Notes under the pieces: model-generated
What the model was told of the DNA's origin: nothing
What the model saw: the letters and a program-made list of their open reading frames with translations, nothing else
The model's database searches: none
From: JAODBQ01 sp047602055
GTDB lineage: Bacteria; Actinomycetota; Acidimicrobiia; Acidimicrobiales; Ilumatobacteraceae
Length of the DNA stretch: 64,000 nt
Assembly (NCBI GenBank): GCA_047602055.1
Contig: JASGIG010000001.1
Span: forward strand, 2,418,001 to 2,482,000
Direction: 5' to 3'
Shown: positions 15,973 to 24,671 of the stretch, piece after piece
How the letters are laid out: each line of letters begins with the position of its first letter
Numbering within the stretch: position 1 is the stretch's first letter
Program-made: the position numbers and the translations under genes

Positions 15973-16773
15973 TCAGGAGTAGCTGTAGCCGAGGCCGGCG
16001 CGGGCGTCGTTCTGGACGCCGTACGGCGGGATCGGGTAGCGCAGGCCGTTGCGCGACAGGGATTCGAGGCCGGCGATCATCTTCGGCACGAACTCCGGCG
16101 GCGTGGCCATCAGCAGCTCGTCGTCCTGCACGCCTCCGTAGCGGCGCTCGGCGAAGCACGGGATCGACACCGACGGCTCACGCAGCGTCAGCGCCCGTCC
16201 CCACGAGTCGGCGCACGCCGACTCGCCGACGCAGCCCCACTCGAGGTTCCTGTAGCCGGACCACTGCAGGCCGTTGATCATCAGGATCATCTGCGCCGGC
16301 GTGGCGTAGAACATGCAGATGTCCGGCGGGTCGAGGCGCCCCGACGCCAGCGGTGAGACGACGACGCCTTCGTACCGGCCGAACGGCACCGTGTGCATCG
16401 CGTGCTGATGGGCGGACGCGTCCTCGAGGGTCTCGAACCACACCCCGGTCATCTGCTTGCCGGACAGCCACTTGTCGTCGCGCGGGTGCAGGCCGACGAC
16501 GGCACCGCACTGCGCACCGACGAAGTCGTCGTTCGTCGCCCCGACCGTCCAGCCGATGCGTGCCGCCATGCCGACGATCTGGTCCATCGTGTGGACGCTC
16601 TTCGGCCGGCGCAGCTTCGGGATGGCCTCCATCTCGGCGACGGTGGCGAACATCTTCATGCCGATCGGCGTCGTCCGCAGGCGGACGAGGCGGTTCAGAT
16701 CGTCGACGATCCGCCTCCAGTCGTAGCGGCCGCCGACGCTCACCGGCGTCGTGGTCGTGTCTTCGGTCCCCAT
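15973..16773 (-). CDS. DUF169 family protein
   Basis: 266 aa. The sequence has typical DUF169 features: LVRLRTTPIGMKMF near residue 30, a central DICMFYATPAQMILMINGLQ, and a Cys-containing stretch WGCVGESACADSWG. DUF169 proteins occur in many bacteria and archaea, often near C1 or corrinoid genes, but have no established reaction. It is divergent from the following cluster and has no obvious operon partners here. Confidence 0.8.
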   Translation of the reverse strand: MGTEDTTTTPVSVGGRYDWRRIVDDLNRLVRLRTTPIGMKMFATVAEMEAIPKLRRPKSVHTMDQIVGMAARIGWTVGATNDDFVGAQCGAVVGLHPRDDKWLSGKQMTGVWFETLEDASAHQHAMHTVPFGRYEGVVVSPLASGRLDPPDICMFYATPAQMILMINGLQWSGYRNLEWGCVGESACADSWGRALTLREPSVSIPCFAERRYGGVQDDELLMATPPEFVPKMIAGLESLSRNGLRYPIPPYGVQNDARAGLGYSYS

Positions 16774-16821
16774 GGCCGGACCCTAACGCCGCGCCGACGC
16801 GGCGCCTGTACCGTCGGATTC

Positions 16822-16917
16822 ATGAGCGAAGCCATTCAGTTCTCCCTCGACCCGCGGTGCCCGGCGATCTTCGGTCCGGTGATCGCCAAGCGTGCGGCCG
16901 CCGCCCAGGCGTCATGA
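16822..16917 (+). CDS. possible short ORF, 31 aa
   Basis: Opens with MSEAIQFSLDPRCPAIFGPV and closes with an Ala-rich tail. It lies in the gap between DUF169 and the ATP-grasp cluster. I recognise no family. It could be a real small protein or the remnant of a longer gene start; support is only a plausible ATG and non-random composition. Confidence 0.25.
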   Translation: MSEAIQFSLDPRCPAIFGPVIAKRAAAAQAS

Positions 16918-16992
16918 CCGGTGGCGTTCACAGAGCTGTCATCATCTCGCCATGGGCGGGAAACAGCCGGTGACCAGGGTGGCCCGGTGACG

Positions 16993-18430
16993 ATGGCGGA
17001 GCTGAGGACGGCGGCGGGCACCTGGGACGAGCTGATCGGCAGCAACGGTGAGCCGCGTCCGGCCGCGAAGGCGCTGGCGGATCACCTGGAGCGGATGGGG
17101 CTGGTCGAGCTGCAGGCCCGCCAGGACCTCGCCGAGATCGACATCCTCGCCCTCGGGATCACGTTCACCGTCTACTCCGACGGGCGGGGCATCGACCGTG
17201 CCTGGCCGTTCGACATCATCCCGCGGATCATCGCGGCGAGCGAGTGGCGGGCCGTCGAGCGTGGCCTGAAGCAGCGGCTGCGGGCGATCAACCACTTCAT
17301 CGACGACCTGTACCACGACCAGCGGGCGGTCGCCGACGGCGTGTTCCCCGGCGATCTGCTCGACGAGTCGGTCAACTTCCGTCCGGAGTGCCGCGGTGCC
17401 TCGCCGCGCTTCGGGGTGTGGGCGCACATCTCCGGCAGCGACCTGGTGCGCGACGCCGACGGGACGATGTACGTCCTGGAGGACAACCTGCCGCGTGCCA
17501 TCCGGCGTCAGCTACGTCCTGGAGAACCGCGCCGTGTCCAAGCGGGCGTTCGCCGACCTGTTCGCCGAGCAGAGCATCCTGCCCGTCGACGCCTACACCG
17601 ACGAGCTCAACCGGATGCTGACGTCGATCGCCCCGGACGATGTCGACGACCCGACGATCGCCGTGCTGACGCCGGGCATCTACAACAGCGCCTACTTCGA
17701 GCACTCGTTCCTCGCCCAGCGCATCGGCGCCCACCTCGTCGAGGGCGCCGATCTCACCGTCGGCGACGACGACTGCGTGTACCTGCGCACGATCGACGGC
17801 CGCGAGCGCGTCCACGTCATCTACCGGCGGGTCGACGACCTGTTCCTCGACCCCGAGGCGTTCCGCCCCGACAGCATGCTCGGCGTGCCGGGACTGATGC
17901 GGGCGTGGCGCGCCGGCAACGTGGCGATCGCCAATGCTCCCGGCGCCGGCGTCGCCGACGACAAGGTCGTCTACGCCTGGGTGCCGGACCTGATCCGCTA
18001 CTACCTCGGCGAGGAGCCGTTGCTGCCGAACGTCCCGACGTACCGCTGCGTGTACGACGACGAGCGCCGGTTCGTGCTCGACAACATCGGCGACCTCGTG
18101 CTCAAGCCGGCCAACGAGAGCGGTGGCTACGGTCTGCTGATCGGCAACCGGGCGACCAAGAGCGAGCTCGAAGCCCAGGCGGCGCGCATCGAGGCCGATC
18201 CGCGCAACTGGGTGGCGCAGCCGATCCTGTCGCTGAGCACCGCGCCGACGCTGTGCGACGGCTCCGTCGAGCCGCGCCACGTCGACCTGCGGCCGTTCAT
18301 CCTCAGCGGCGAGCGCCAGTACGTCACCGCCGGTGGCCTGACGAGGGTCGCGCTGCGCCGCGGCTCGCTCGTGGTCAACTCATCCCAGGGCGGCGGCAGC
18401 AAGGACACCTGGATCGTCGAAGACCTATGA
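16993..18430 (+). CDS. circularly permuted ATP-grasp protein (one frameshift)
   Basis: Corrected length 478 aa, standard for this type 2 family. Conserved motifs: NHFIDDLYHDQR, VWAHISGSDLVRDADG, YVLEDNLRVPSG, YNSAYFEHSFLA, the ATP-binding LKPANESGGYGLLIG and the C-terminal NSSQGGGSKDTWIVED. The frame breaks at 17491-17492 (one extra C: LEDNL then RVPSGVSYVLENR). These proteins are predicted COOH-NH2 ligases encoded with alpha-E and transglutaminase-like proteins, as here. The GTG at 16987 is an alternative start. First gene of a four-gene operon. Confidence 0.9.
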
Positions 18431-18528
18431 TGTTCGTGCTTCGGTCGCAGCCAAGCTGCTCCCTCCGCCTGCCGTGGTCACCGCCTCCGCTGCGCTTCGG
18501 CGCTCGCCGCGCCTTGGATCGGTGCTAG
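18431..18528 (+). repeat. junction repeat family A, copy A2
   Basis: Occupies the complete gap between the ATP-grasp stop (18428-18430) and the TTG start of the alpha-E gene. It begins tgttcgtgcttcggtcgcag, contains GCAGC-CAA-GCTGC, then a UUCG tetraloop hairpin GCGC-TTCG-GCGC, and ends cttggatcggtgctag. Close copies: 33035-32940 (minus), 43609-43703. More distant copies: 15972-15899 (minus), 45067-45130, 55868-55915. Confidence 0.82.
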
Positions 18529-19458
18529 TTGCTCTTGTCGCGCGTTGCCGATCAGCTGTTCTGGGGGGCTCGTCATCTCGAACGGGCCGAGTGCACGGCG
18601 CGCATCGTGCGCACGTTCACCGAGGTGATCGTCGACCTGCCGCTCGGCTTGAACCTGTCGTGGGAACCGCTGCTGGCGATCAGCGGCAGCCGGGAGGCGT
18701 ACGACGCGCTGCACGCCCGTGCCGGCGAGGTCGACGTCATCCGCTTCCTGGTGGCCGACCAGCTCAACCCGAGCAGCGTGGTCAGCGCGGTCTCGGCCAG
18801 CCGCGAGAACATGCGCACGGTGCGCGAGGTGTACCCGCGTGAGGGCTGGCAGGTGGCCAACGACCTGTACCTGTACACCCAGAGCAACGGCGAGGCGGCC
18901 GTCGACCGGCGCAGCCGCAACCGGGTGCTCAGCAGGGTGATCGCCGAGACCCAGCGGATCGACGGCGTGATGACGTCGGCGATGAGCCGGGACGAGGCGT
19001 ACGAGATGTGGCGGCTCGGCCAGTCGATCGAGCGCGCCGACATGACCACGCGCGTCGTCGGCGTCCGCGCCGCGGCGCTGCTGCAGCTGCCGCCCGACGC
19101 CGAGGACCACGACGAGGTGCAGTGGATGGGCGTCCTGCGCTCGGTCAGCGCGATGCAGATGTTCCAGCGGTGGCACCGCGGGCCGATCGACGGCGAGAGC
19201 GTGGTGCGCTTCCTCGTCGAGGATCCCAGCTTCCCGCGCTCCGTCAACGCCTGTCTGGCGCGGATCAGGCGAGCGCTCGACCAGCTGCCGCCGCGCCCGG
19301 CCGTGCTCGCCGCGGCCGACGACCTCGACGCCGCGCTCGGCGCGCACTGGCTCGGTGGCGACGACGCCCTCGCGCTCGACGCGGCGATGGACGCGCTGCA
19401 GCTGCGTCTCGCCGCGCTGAGCAGCGCCGTCTACGACTCGTTCTTCGCGGGGGCGTAG
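18529..19458 (+). CDS. alpha-E domain-containing protein
   Basis: 309 aa all-alpha protein. The start MLLSRVADQLFWGARHLERA matches the family N-terminus exactly, and this fixes an unusual TTG start (18529), immediately after an in-frame TAG and the end of repeat A2; no Shine-Dalgarno sequence is apparent. Internal signature EMWRLGQSIERADMTTR is present. Alpha-E proteins accompany circularly permuted ATP-grasp proteins and transglutaminase-like proteins in a predicted peptide-modification system; the biochemical role is not established. Confidence 0.87.
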   Translation: MLLSRVADQLFWGARHLERAECTARIVRTFTEVIVDLPLGLNLSWEPLLAISGSREAYDALHARAGEVDVIRFLVADQLNPSSVVSAVSASRENMRTVREVYPREGWQVANDLYLYTQSNGEAAVDRRSRNRVLSRVIAETQRIDGVMTSAMSRDEAYEMWRLGQSIERADMTTRVVGVRAAALLQLPPDAEDHDEVQWMGVLRSVSAMQMFQRWHRGPIDGESVVRFLVEDPSFPRSVNACLARIRRALDQLPPRPAVLAAADDLDAALGAHWLGGDDALALDAAMDALQLRLAALSSAVYDSFFAGA

Positions 19459-19460
19459 GC

Positions 19461-21740
19461 ATGGTGGCTGCGCCCGGCAGGGCGCTGGCGTACGACCGGC
19501 GCGCCGGCGGGTTCGACGAGGCGATCGACGACGGCGGGGCGCTGCGACCGGCGTGGGCGCGGCTGGTGAGCGCGCTCGGCTCGACGAGCCCGGCGGTGCT
19601 CGCCGGCCGCCAGCAGCGCGCCGAGCGGCTGCTCGACGCCGAGGGCGCCGGCCACCGCGTGCACGAGCTGGCCCTGGAGCGCAGCGGTGGCGCGCCGAGC
19701 GCGATGTCGGCGTTCCGCCTCGACACGTTGCCCCTCCCGCTCGGCCGCGCCGAGTTCGACGCGCTCGCCGCAGCCGCCATGCAGCGGATGGGCGTGCTCG
19801 AGCGGATGCTCGTCGACCTGTTCGGCCCGCGCACGCTCGTGCGCGACCGGGTCGTCCCGGCCCAGGTCCTGTACGGGTTGCGTGGCTACCAGCCCGGTTC
19901 GGCGGTGACCACCGGCCGGTGGCTGGTGACGTACGCGCTCGACGTGGTGCGCTGCGCCGACGGCGCCTGGCGGGTGGTGCGCGACCTCACCGACGTGCCC
20001 ACCGGCCTCGGCGCGGCGCTGCTCGTGCGCAGCGTCACCGGCCGCCTGCTGCCCGACGCGCTGCGCCTCGCCGGGGTGGCACCGATCGACACCCACTTCG
20101 CCGCGCTGCGCCGCGCCCTGCTGGCCTGCGCCCCGAAGGACCGCCGCAGCCCGCGCTGCGTCCTGCTGACGCCTGGACCGGCGTTCGCCAGCTACGTGGA
20201 GCACTCGTACCTGGCGACGCAGCTCGGCTACCACCTCGTCGAGGGCGCCGACCTGGTGATGCGCGAGGGCAGGCTGTGGCTGCGTGCCCTCGACGGGCTG
20301 GAGGCCGTCGACGTGCTGTTCCGCCGCGTCGACGACGAGCAGCTCGACCCGCTGGAGTCGCGGGCCAGCACCGGCGTCGGTGTGCCCGGCGTCGTCTGGG
20401 GCGCGCAGCGCGGCGGGGTCGGCATCGCCAACGCCCCCGGTTCCGGCATCGCCCAGGACCCGCGAATCACCGACCTCGTCGACGACGCCGCGGCGCGCTT
20501 CGGCGAGTCGTTGCAGTTGCAACGATTCGACGGGCGTGCCGCGTTGGGCAGCACGCCGGTGGTCGCCGGCGACGGCACGTCGGTCGCCGCCGGCGAGGTG
20601 GTCGTCCGCTTGCACCTCGTGGCAGGCCCCGACGGCGTCTCGGTGATGCCGGGCGCGACGGCGCGGCTGACGACGACCGAGCCGGGCGACCATGGCCGGA
20701 CGAGCGTGCTCAAGGACGTGTGGGTGATCGACGGCCGGCGCGAGTCACGACGCTCGACGGCGCGATCGCTGGCACCGCAGGTCGACCTGTTCACGTCGCT
20801 GCCGAGGCGGGCTGCCGACTCGCTGTTCTGGCTCGGCCGGGCCGCCGAGCGCGCCGAGGTGGCGGCGCGCACGGCGCGAGAGGTGCGCGCCCAGGTCACC
20901 CGCGACCCCGCGCTCGGCTCGGCGACCACCCCGTGGCTCGACGGCGCGCTGGCCCTGCTGCGCGCCGCTCGGGTCTCGCCGAGCGCGTCACGCGCGCCGG
21001 TCGCAGCCCCGAGCACGGCGCTGGCGGAGGAGATCGGCAGCACGACGGCCGCGGTCGCCGAGCAGATCGCCAACGTCGTCGGCGAGGCGATGTCCGTGCG
21101 CGAGTTCATGTCGACGACGACCGGCCGGGTGCTCGGCCGGCTGGCCTCGGTGCGGGCGCGGCTCGGCGACGGCGGCGCCGACGAGGACGAGCTCGACACG
21201 ATCCTCGTCGACCTCGCCGCGCTCGCCGGGCTGGCGACGGAGAGCACGGTGCGCGGTCCGGCGTGGCGGTTCCTCGACATCGGCCGCCGCCTGGAGCGGG
21301 CGCTCGCCGTGCTCGGGGCGATCGAGGCCGGTCTCGGCGTCGACGTCGACTCGTTCACGCTGCAGCCGCTGGCCGAGACGGTGCTCGCCGCCAACGAGAG
21401 CCTGGTGACCTATCGGCGTCGCTACCGCAGCGACGTCGTCCTCGACGCCGTGCTGGACCTGCTCGTCGGCGACGAGACGAACCCGCGTGGTCTCGCCTTC
21501 CAGCTCGACCGCCTGCGCGAGCACATGGCCGCGCTCGCCTGGGCCGACGGTCTGGCGTTGATCGACCGGTCGAGCATCGGCACGCTCACGCCGATCGACG
21601 ACGTCACCGCGAGCGGGCGGCGGCTGGCCGTCGACGCGCTGGTCGTCGCAGTGCGCGCCCCGCTGCTCGAGCTGAACGGGGCGATCGTCCACCGCTGGTT
21701 CGCCGATCCGGTCAACCCGACGATGATGAGCGGCCGATGA
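19461..21740 (+). CDS. fused ATP-grasp-like / alpha-E protein
   Basis: 759 aa: residues 1-430 resemble the circularly permuted ATP-grasp domain, residues 440-759 an alpha-E domain (LPRRAADSLFWLGRAAERAE). The ATP-grasp half is degenerate compared with the gene at 16993: EDN is replaced by RDL (RVVRDLTDVPTG), and the KPANxSGGYG ATP-binding segment has no counterpart. Fold-level landmarks such as FASYVEHSYLATQLGYHLVE and GVGIANAPGSGIA remain. It starts 2 nt after the alpha-E stop. Likely a non-catalytic partner of the intact ATP-grasp enzyme (inference). Confidence 0.87.
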   Translation: MVAAPGRALAYDRRAGGFDEAIDDGGALRPAWARLVSALGSTSPAVLAGRQQRAERLLDAEGAGHRVHELALERSGGAPSAMSAFRLDTLPLPLGRAEFDALAAAAMQRMGVLERMLVDLFGPRTLVRDRVVPAQVLYGLRGYQPGSAVTTGRWLVTYALDVVRCADGAWRVVRDLTDVPTGLGAALLVRSVTGRLLPDALRLAGVAPIDTHFAALRRALLACAPKDRRSPRCVLLTPGPAFASYVEHSYLATQLGYHLVEGADLVMREGRLWLRALDGLEAVDVLFRRVDDEQLDPLESRASTGVGVPGVVWGAQRGGVGIANAPGSGIAQDPRITDLVDDAAARFGESLQLQRFDGRAALGSTPVVAGDGTSVAAGEVVVRLHLVAGPDGVSVMPGATARLTTTEPGDHGRTSVLKDVWVIDGRRESRRSTARSLAPQVDLFTSLPRRAADSLFWLGRAAERAEVAARTAREVRAQVTRDPALGSATTPWLDGALALLRAARVSPSASRAPVAAPSTALAEEIGSTTAAVAEQIANVVGEAMSVREFMSTTTGRVLGRLASVRARLGDGGADEDELDTILVDLAALAGLATESTVRGPAWRFLDIGRRLERALAVLGAIEAGLGVDVDSFTLQPLAETVLAANESLVTYRRRYRSDVVLDAVLDLLVGDETNPRGLAFQLDRLREHMAALAWADGLALIDRSSIGTLTPIDDVTASGRRLAVDALVVAVRAPLLELNGAIVHRWFADPVNPTMMSGR

Positions 21741-21838
21741 CGAGCCGTCACACCCGGGCGCTGCGCCCCCGAACCCCATCGTCGTTCGGCTCCCTGGCGG
21801 TCGCCCGACCGACGGCTCATCGGCGGTGCCGATGAGCC
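21741..21838 (+). repeat. junction repeat family B, copy B2
   Basis: Follows the fusion-gene stop. GGGCG-CTG-CGCCC hairpin (21756-21768), core CCCCATCGTCG then CGGCTCCCTGGCGGTCGC, then a perfect 11-bp inverted repeat GGCTCATCGGC (21814-21824) / GCCGATGAGCC (21828-21838) whose 3' arm contains the ATG of the transglutaminase gene. GCCGATGA occurs at both ends (21734-21741 and 21828-21835). Confidence 0.8.
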
Positions 21839-22716
21839 ACTACCGCGTGTCGCATCGCACCGAGTACACCTACGGCAGCCCGGTGATCGACGGGTTCACG
21901 ATGGCCCACCTGCTGCCGCGGTCGACGTCGTCGCAGCAGGTCGTCACTGCTGAGCTGCTCATCGATCCGCCGCCCGACGAGCTCGGCGAGACCGTCGACC
22001 AGTTCGGCAACCGTGTCGTGCGCTTCGCCGTCCACCACCTCCACGACCGGCTGACGATCGAGGCGATCAGCGGGGTCGTGCACACGCCCCGGGTCTACGA
22101 CGGCGAGCACCCCACCTGGGAGTCCGTCGCCGAGACGATCGCCACCGCACCGGGTGAGATCGCCCTGGAGGTGGCGCCGTTCGTCGCCGACTCACCGCTC
22201 GCCGCGGTGGTGCCGGAGCTGGCCGAGCTGACCGATCCGGTGTTCACGCCGGGGCGCTCGATCATCGACGTCGTCATCGATCTGTGCCACACGATCAACC
22301 GTGACTTCCGGTTCGACGCCGGGTTCAGCGATGTGACCACGCCGGTCGCCGCGGTGCTGGCGGCGCGCCGAGGTGTCTGCCAGGACTTCGCCCACGTCGC
22401 CGTCGCCGCGCTGCGCTCCAAGGGGCTCGCGGCGCGCTATGTCAGCGGCTACATCGAGACCCAGCCACCGCCCGGGCAGCCGAAGCTCGTCGGCGTCGAT
22501 GCCTCGCACGCCTGGGCATCGGCATGGTTCCCCGGCTTCGGTTGGCTGGAGTTCGACCCGACGAACGACCAGATCCCGCCGCGCAACCACGTCACCGTCG
22601 GCTGGGGTCGGGACTACGGCGACGTCGCTCCGGTGCGTGGCGTCGTCATCAGCAACGGGGGCAGCCAGGAGCTGCGCGTCGCCGTCGATGTGACGCGTGT
22701 GGACCCTGCCGCCTGA
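21832..22716 (+). CDS. transglutaminase-like cysteine peptidase
   Basis: 294 aa. An N-terminal beta-sandwich region (YRVSHRTEYTYGSPV, bacterial transglutaminase-like N-terminal domain) is followed by the core with catalytic Cys in RRGVCQDFAHV, His in DASHAWASAW and Asp in EFDPTND. Fourth gene of the ATP-grasp/alpha-E cluster; this trio is the usual composition of the system. GTG 21826 is an in-frame alternative start, but ATG 21832 agrees with the family N-terminus. The start lies in the B2 hairpin. Confidence 0.92.
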   Translation: MSHYRVSHRTEYTYGSPVIDGFTMAHLLPRSTSSQQVVTAELLIDPPPDELGETVDQFGNRVVRFAVHHLHDRLTIEAISGVVHTPRVYDGEHPTWESVAETIATAPGEIALEVAPFVADSPLAAVVPELAELTDPVFTPGRSIIDVVIDLCHTINRDFRFDAGFSDVTTPVAAVLAARRGVCQDFAHVAVAALRSKGLAARYVSGYIETQPPPGQPKLVGVDASHAWASAWFPGFGWLEFDPTNDQIPPRNHVTVGWGRDYGDVAPVRGVVISNGGSQELRVAVDVTRVDPAA

Positions 22717-22750
22717 CGGATCGACAGGCGGGTCCCGGCACACTTGGCGG

Positions 22751-24013
22751 ATGCCAGAACGGCCCCTCGCCGCCAGCGCGCCCCAGCGCCTGGTGAGCAC
22801 GCCGTTCCTGATGGTCACCGGCGCGACGTTCGTCTTCTTCCTGTACGTCGGCGTGCTCGTCCCGTTGGTCCCGCGCCTCGTCGAGGAGCGCCTCGGGGGC
22901 GACGAGCTCGACATCGGTCTGAACCTCGCCGCGTTCAGCCTGACCGCCGTCCTCGTGCGACCCCTGCTGGCCCGCTTCGCCGAGCGCCACAGCCTGCGGC
23001 TGCTGATGGCCTGCGGGGCGCTGCTCACCGCTGCGGCAACGCTGGCGACGGCGTTCGTCGGCTCGCTGTGGCTGCTGCTGCCACTGCGCGGCGTGCAGGG
23101 CATCGGTGAGGCCAGCGTGTTCATCGGCGGCGCGTCGCTGACGAGCGGCTTCGCCTCCCCGGCACGCGACGCGCCGAGGCGGCGAGCTACTTCTCGGTGG
23201 CGGTGTTCGGCGGCATCGGCATCGGCCCGATCATCGGCGAGACCGTCGTCGGGCACGACCGCTTCGAAGCTCGGCCTGCTCGTCGCCGCGGCATTCGCAG
23301 CATGCGGTGCGGTCGGGTCGTGGGCCGTGCCGCAGCGTGTGATCAACGCGGCGACCCTCGGCGATCCGCAGGACGACGAGCATGCCGCCACCGGCCCGTT
23401 CATGCACCCCGCGGCGCTGCGCCCGGGGATCGTCCTGGCGCTCGGCATCGGCGGGTTCACCGCGTTCAACGCGTACATGCCCGAGCACTCCAAGGCCGTC
23501 GGCCTCGGCGGGTCGCAGTGGGTGTTCGCCACGTACAGCGTCACCTGCCTGGTGCTGCGCGTCGTGGCCGCCAAGGTGCCCGAGCGGGTCGGCCTGGTCC
23601 GTGCCGTGACGCTGGCGCTCGCCGGGCTGATCGCCGGGCTGGCCGTGCTGGCGTTCATCCCGACGGTCTTCGGCGTGTTCGCCGCGGCGATGCTGCTCGC
23701 CGTCGGCATGTCGTTCCAGTACCCTGCGCTGATGGCGATGGCGCTGAACGACGCGCCGGAGTCCGAGCGGACCCGGGTGCTCGCCTCGTTCACGATGTTC
23801 TTCGACGTCGGCACGATCCTCGGTGCGCTGGTGCTCGGCGTCGTCGCCGAGGCGACGTCCAAGCGCGGCGGCTTCTTCGGTGGCGCGGTGATGTGCGCAC
23901 TCTCGCTGGTGCTGCTGTGGCGCTGGCTGCTGCCGTGGTCGCGCCAGGCGACCGCCGTGCGCCGCTGCGAGCCCAACGAGTCGCACGACGAACCTGCCTT
24001 CGACCTCGCCTGA
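22751..24013 (+). CDS. MFS transporter (two compensating frameshifts)
   Basis: 420 aa membrane protein with about 12 helices. Recognisable MFS parts: helix 1 FLMVTGATFVFFLYVGVLVP, the helix 2-3 loop LARFAERHSLRLLMACG, and a C-terminal half with FQYPALMAMALNDAPE. Between about 23157 and 23268 sense moves to another frame (AEAASYFSVAVFGGIGIGP): a missing C in the C-run 23157-23160 and an extra base at about 23265-23268 explain it. The longest single frame therefore carries a nonsense stretch of about 35 residues. Substrate unknown. Confidence 0.83.
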   Translation: MPERPLAASAPQRLVSTPFLMVTGATFVFFLYVGVLVPLVPRLVEERLGGDELDIGLNLAAFSLTAVLVRPLLARFAERHSLRLLMACGALLTAAATLATAFVGSLWLLLPLRGVQGIGEASVFIGGASLTSGFASPARDAPRRRATSRWRCSAASASARSSARPSSGTTASKLGLLVAAAFAACGAVGSWAVPQRVINAATLGDPQDDEHAATGPFMHPAALRPGIVLALGIGGFTAFNAYMPEHSKAVGLGGSQWVFATYSVTCLVLRVVAAKVPERVGLVRAVTLALAGLIAGLAVLAFIPTVFGVFAAAMLLAVGMSFQYPALMAMALNDAPESERTRVLASFTMFFDVGTILGALVLGVVAEATSKRGGFFGGAVMCALSLVLLWRWLLPWSRQATAVRRCEPNESHDEPAFDLA

Positions 24014-24080
24014 CGGTCGTGCGCGTCGAGCTGCCGGTGACGCCGCCGTCGAGCTGGCGCCCGGCGTCGACCGCGTCGCC

Positions 24081-24617
24081 GTGACGATGACGCTCGACGA
24101 TCCAGCTGTGGGCGTCGCTGTCCTGAAGACCCTGTTCGCTGCTGCGATGGACACGCCGCTCGGCGAGGTGCGCCTCGTCGCCAGCGAGGCCGGCCTGCGC
24201 GCCGTGCTGTGGAACTGCCACGAGCCCGAGCGGGCGCCGTTCGGCGGGGCGAGGATCGTCGAGGAGCCCACGCCGGTGCTCGACGAGGCCGCCGGCCAGC
24301 TCGAGGAGTACTTCGCCCACGAGCGCACGGTGTTCGACCTGCCGCTCGACCTGGTGGGCACACCGTTCCAGCAGACGGCATGGTCGATCCTGCGCCAGAT
24401 CCCGTACGGCGAGACGATCACCTACGGGGAGCAGGCCCGTCGCCTCGGCGACGTCAAGGCGACGCGTGCCGTCGGCGCGGCGAACGGCCGCAACCCGTTG
24501 AGCGTCATCGTCCCGTGCCACCGCGTGATCGGCGCAGACGGCAAGCTGGTCGGCTTCGCCGGCGGCCTCGACACCAAGGCCTGGCTCCTCGCCCACGAGC
24601 GTCACACGCTGTTCTGA
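24081..24617 (+). CDS. ogt: methylated-DNA--[protein]-cysteine S-methyltransferase
   Basis: 178 aa. It has the active-site motif VPCHRV with acceptor Cys, the helix-turn-helix region TPFQQTAWSILRQIPYGET, the RAVGAANGRNP segment and the C-terminal GFAGGLDTKAWLL. It removes alkyl groups from O6-alkylguanine in a suicide reaction. GTG 24081 or ATG 24087 is the likely start; ATG 24147 (MDTPLGEVRLVAS) would match shorter family members. The preceding 67 nt show no other gene. Confidence 0.92.
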   Translation: MTMTLDDPAVGVAVLKTLFAAAMDTPLGEVRLVASEAGLRAVLWNCHEPERAPFGGARIVEEPTPVLDEAAGQLEEYFAHERTVFDLPLDLVGTPFQQTAWSILRQIPYGETITYGEQARRLGDVKATRAVGAANGRNPLSVIVPCHRVIGADGKLVGFAGGLDTKAWLLAHERHTLF

Positions 24618-24634
24618 CCTCTGCCCATCGAAGA

Positions 24635-24648
24635 TTAGGCTCACCTAA
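24635..24648. promoter_or_regulatory. DtxR/IdeR-type iron box
   Basis: TTAGG-CTCA-CCTAA, a palindrome (TTAGG/CCTAA arms) matching the IdeR/DtxR consensus half-sites. It lies 24 nt upstream of the ATG of a siderophore-binding lipoprotein gene, so iron-dependent repression is expected. Confidence 0.72.
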
Positions 24649-24671
24649 TATTCAGTCTCTACGGTGCGTGC

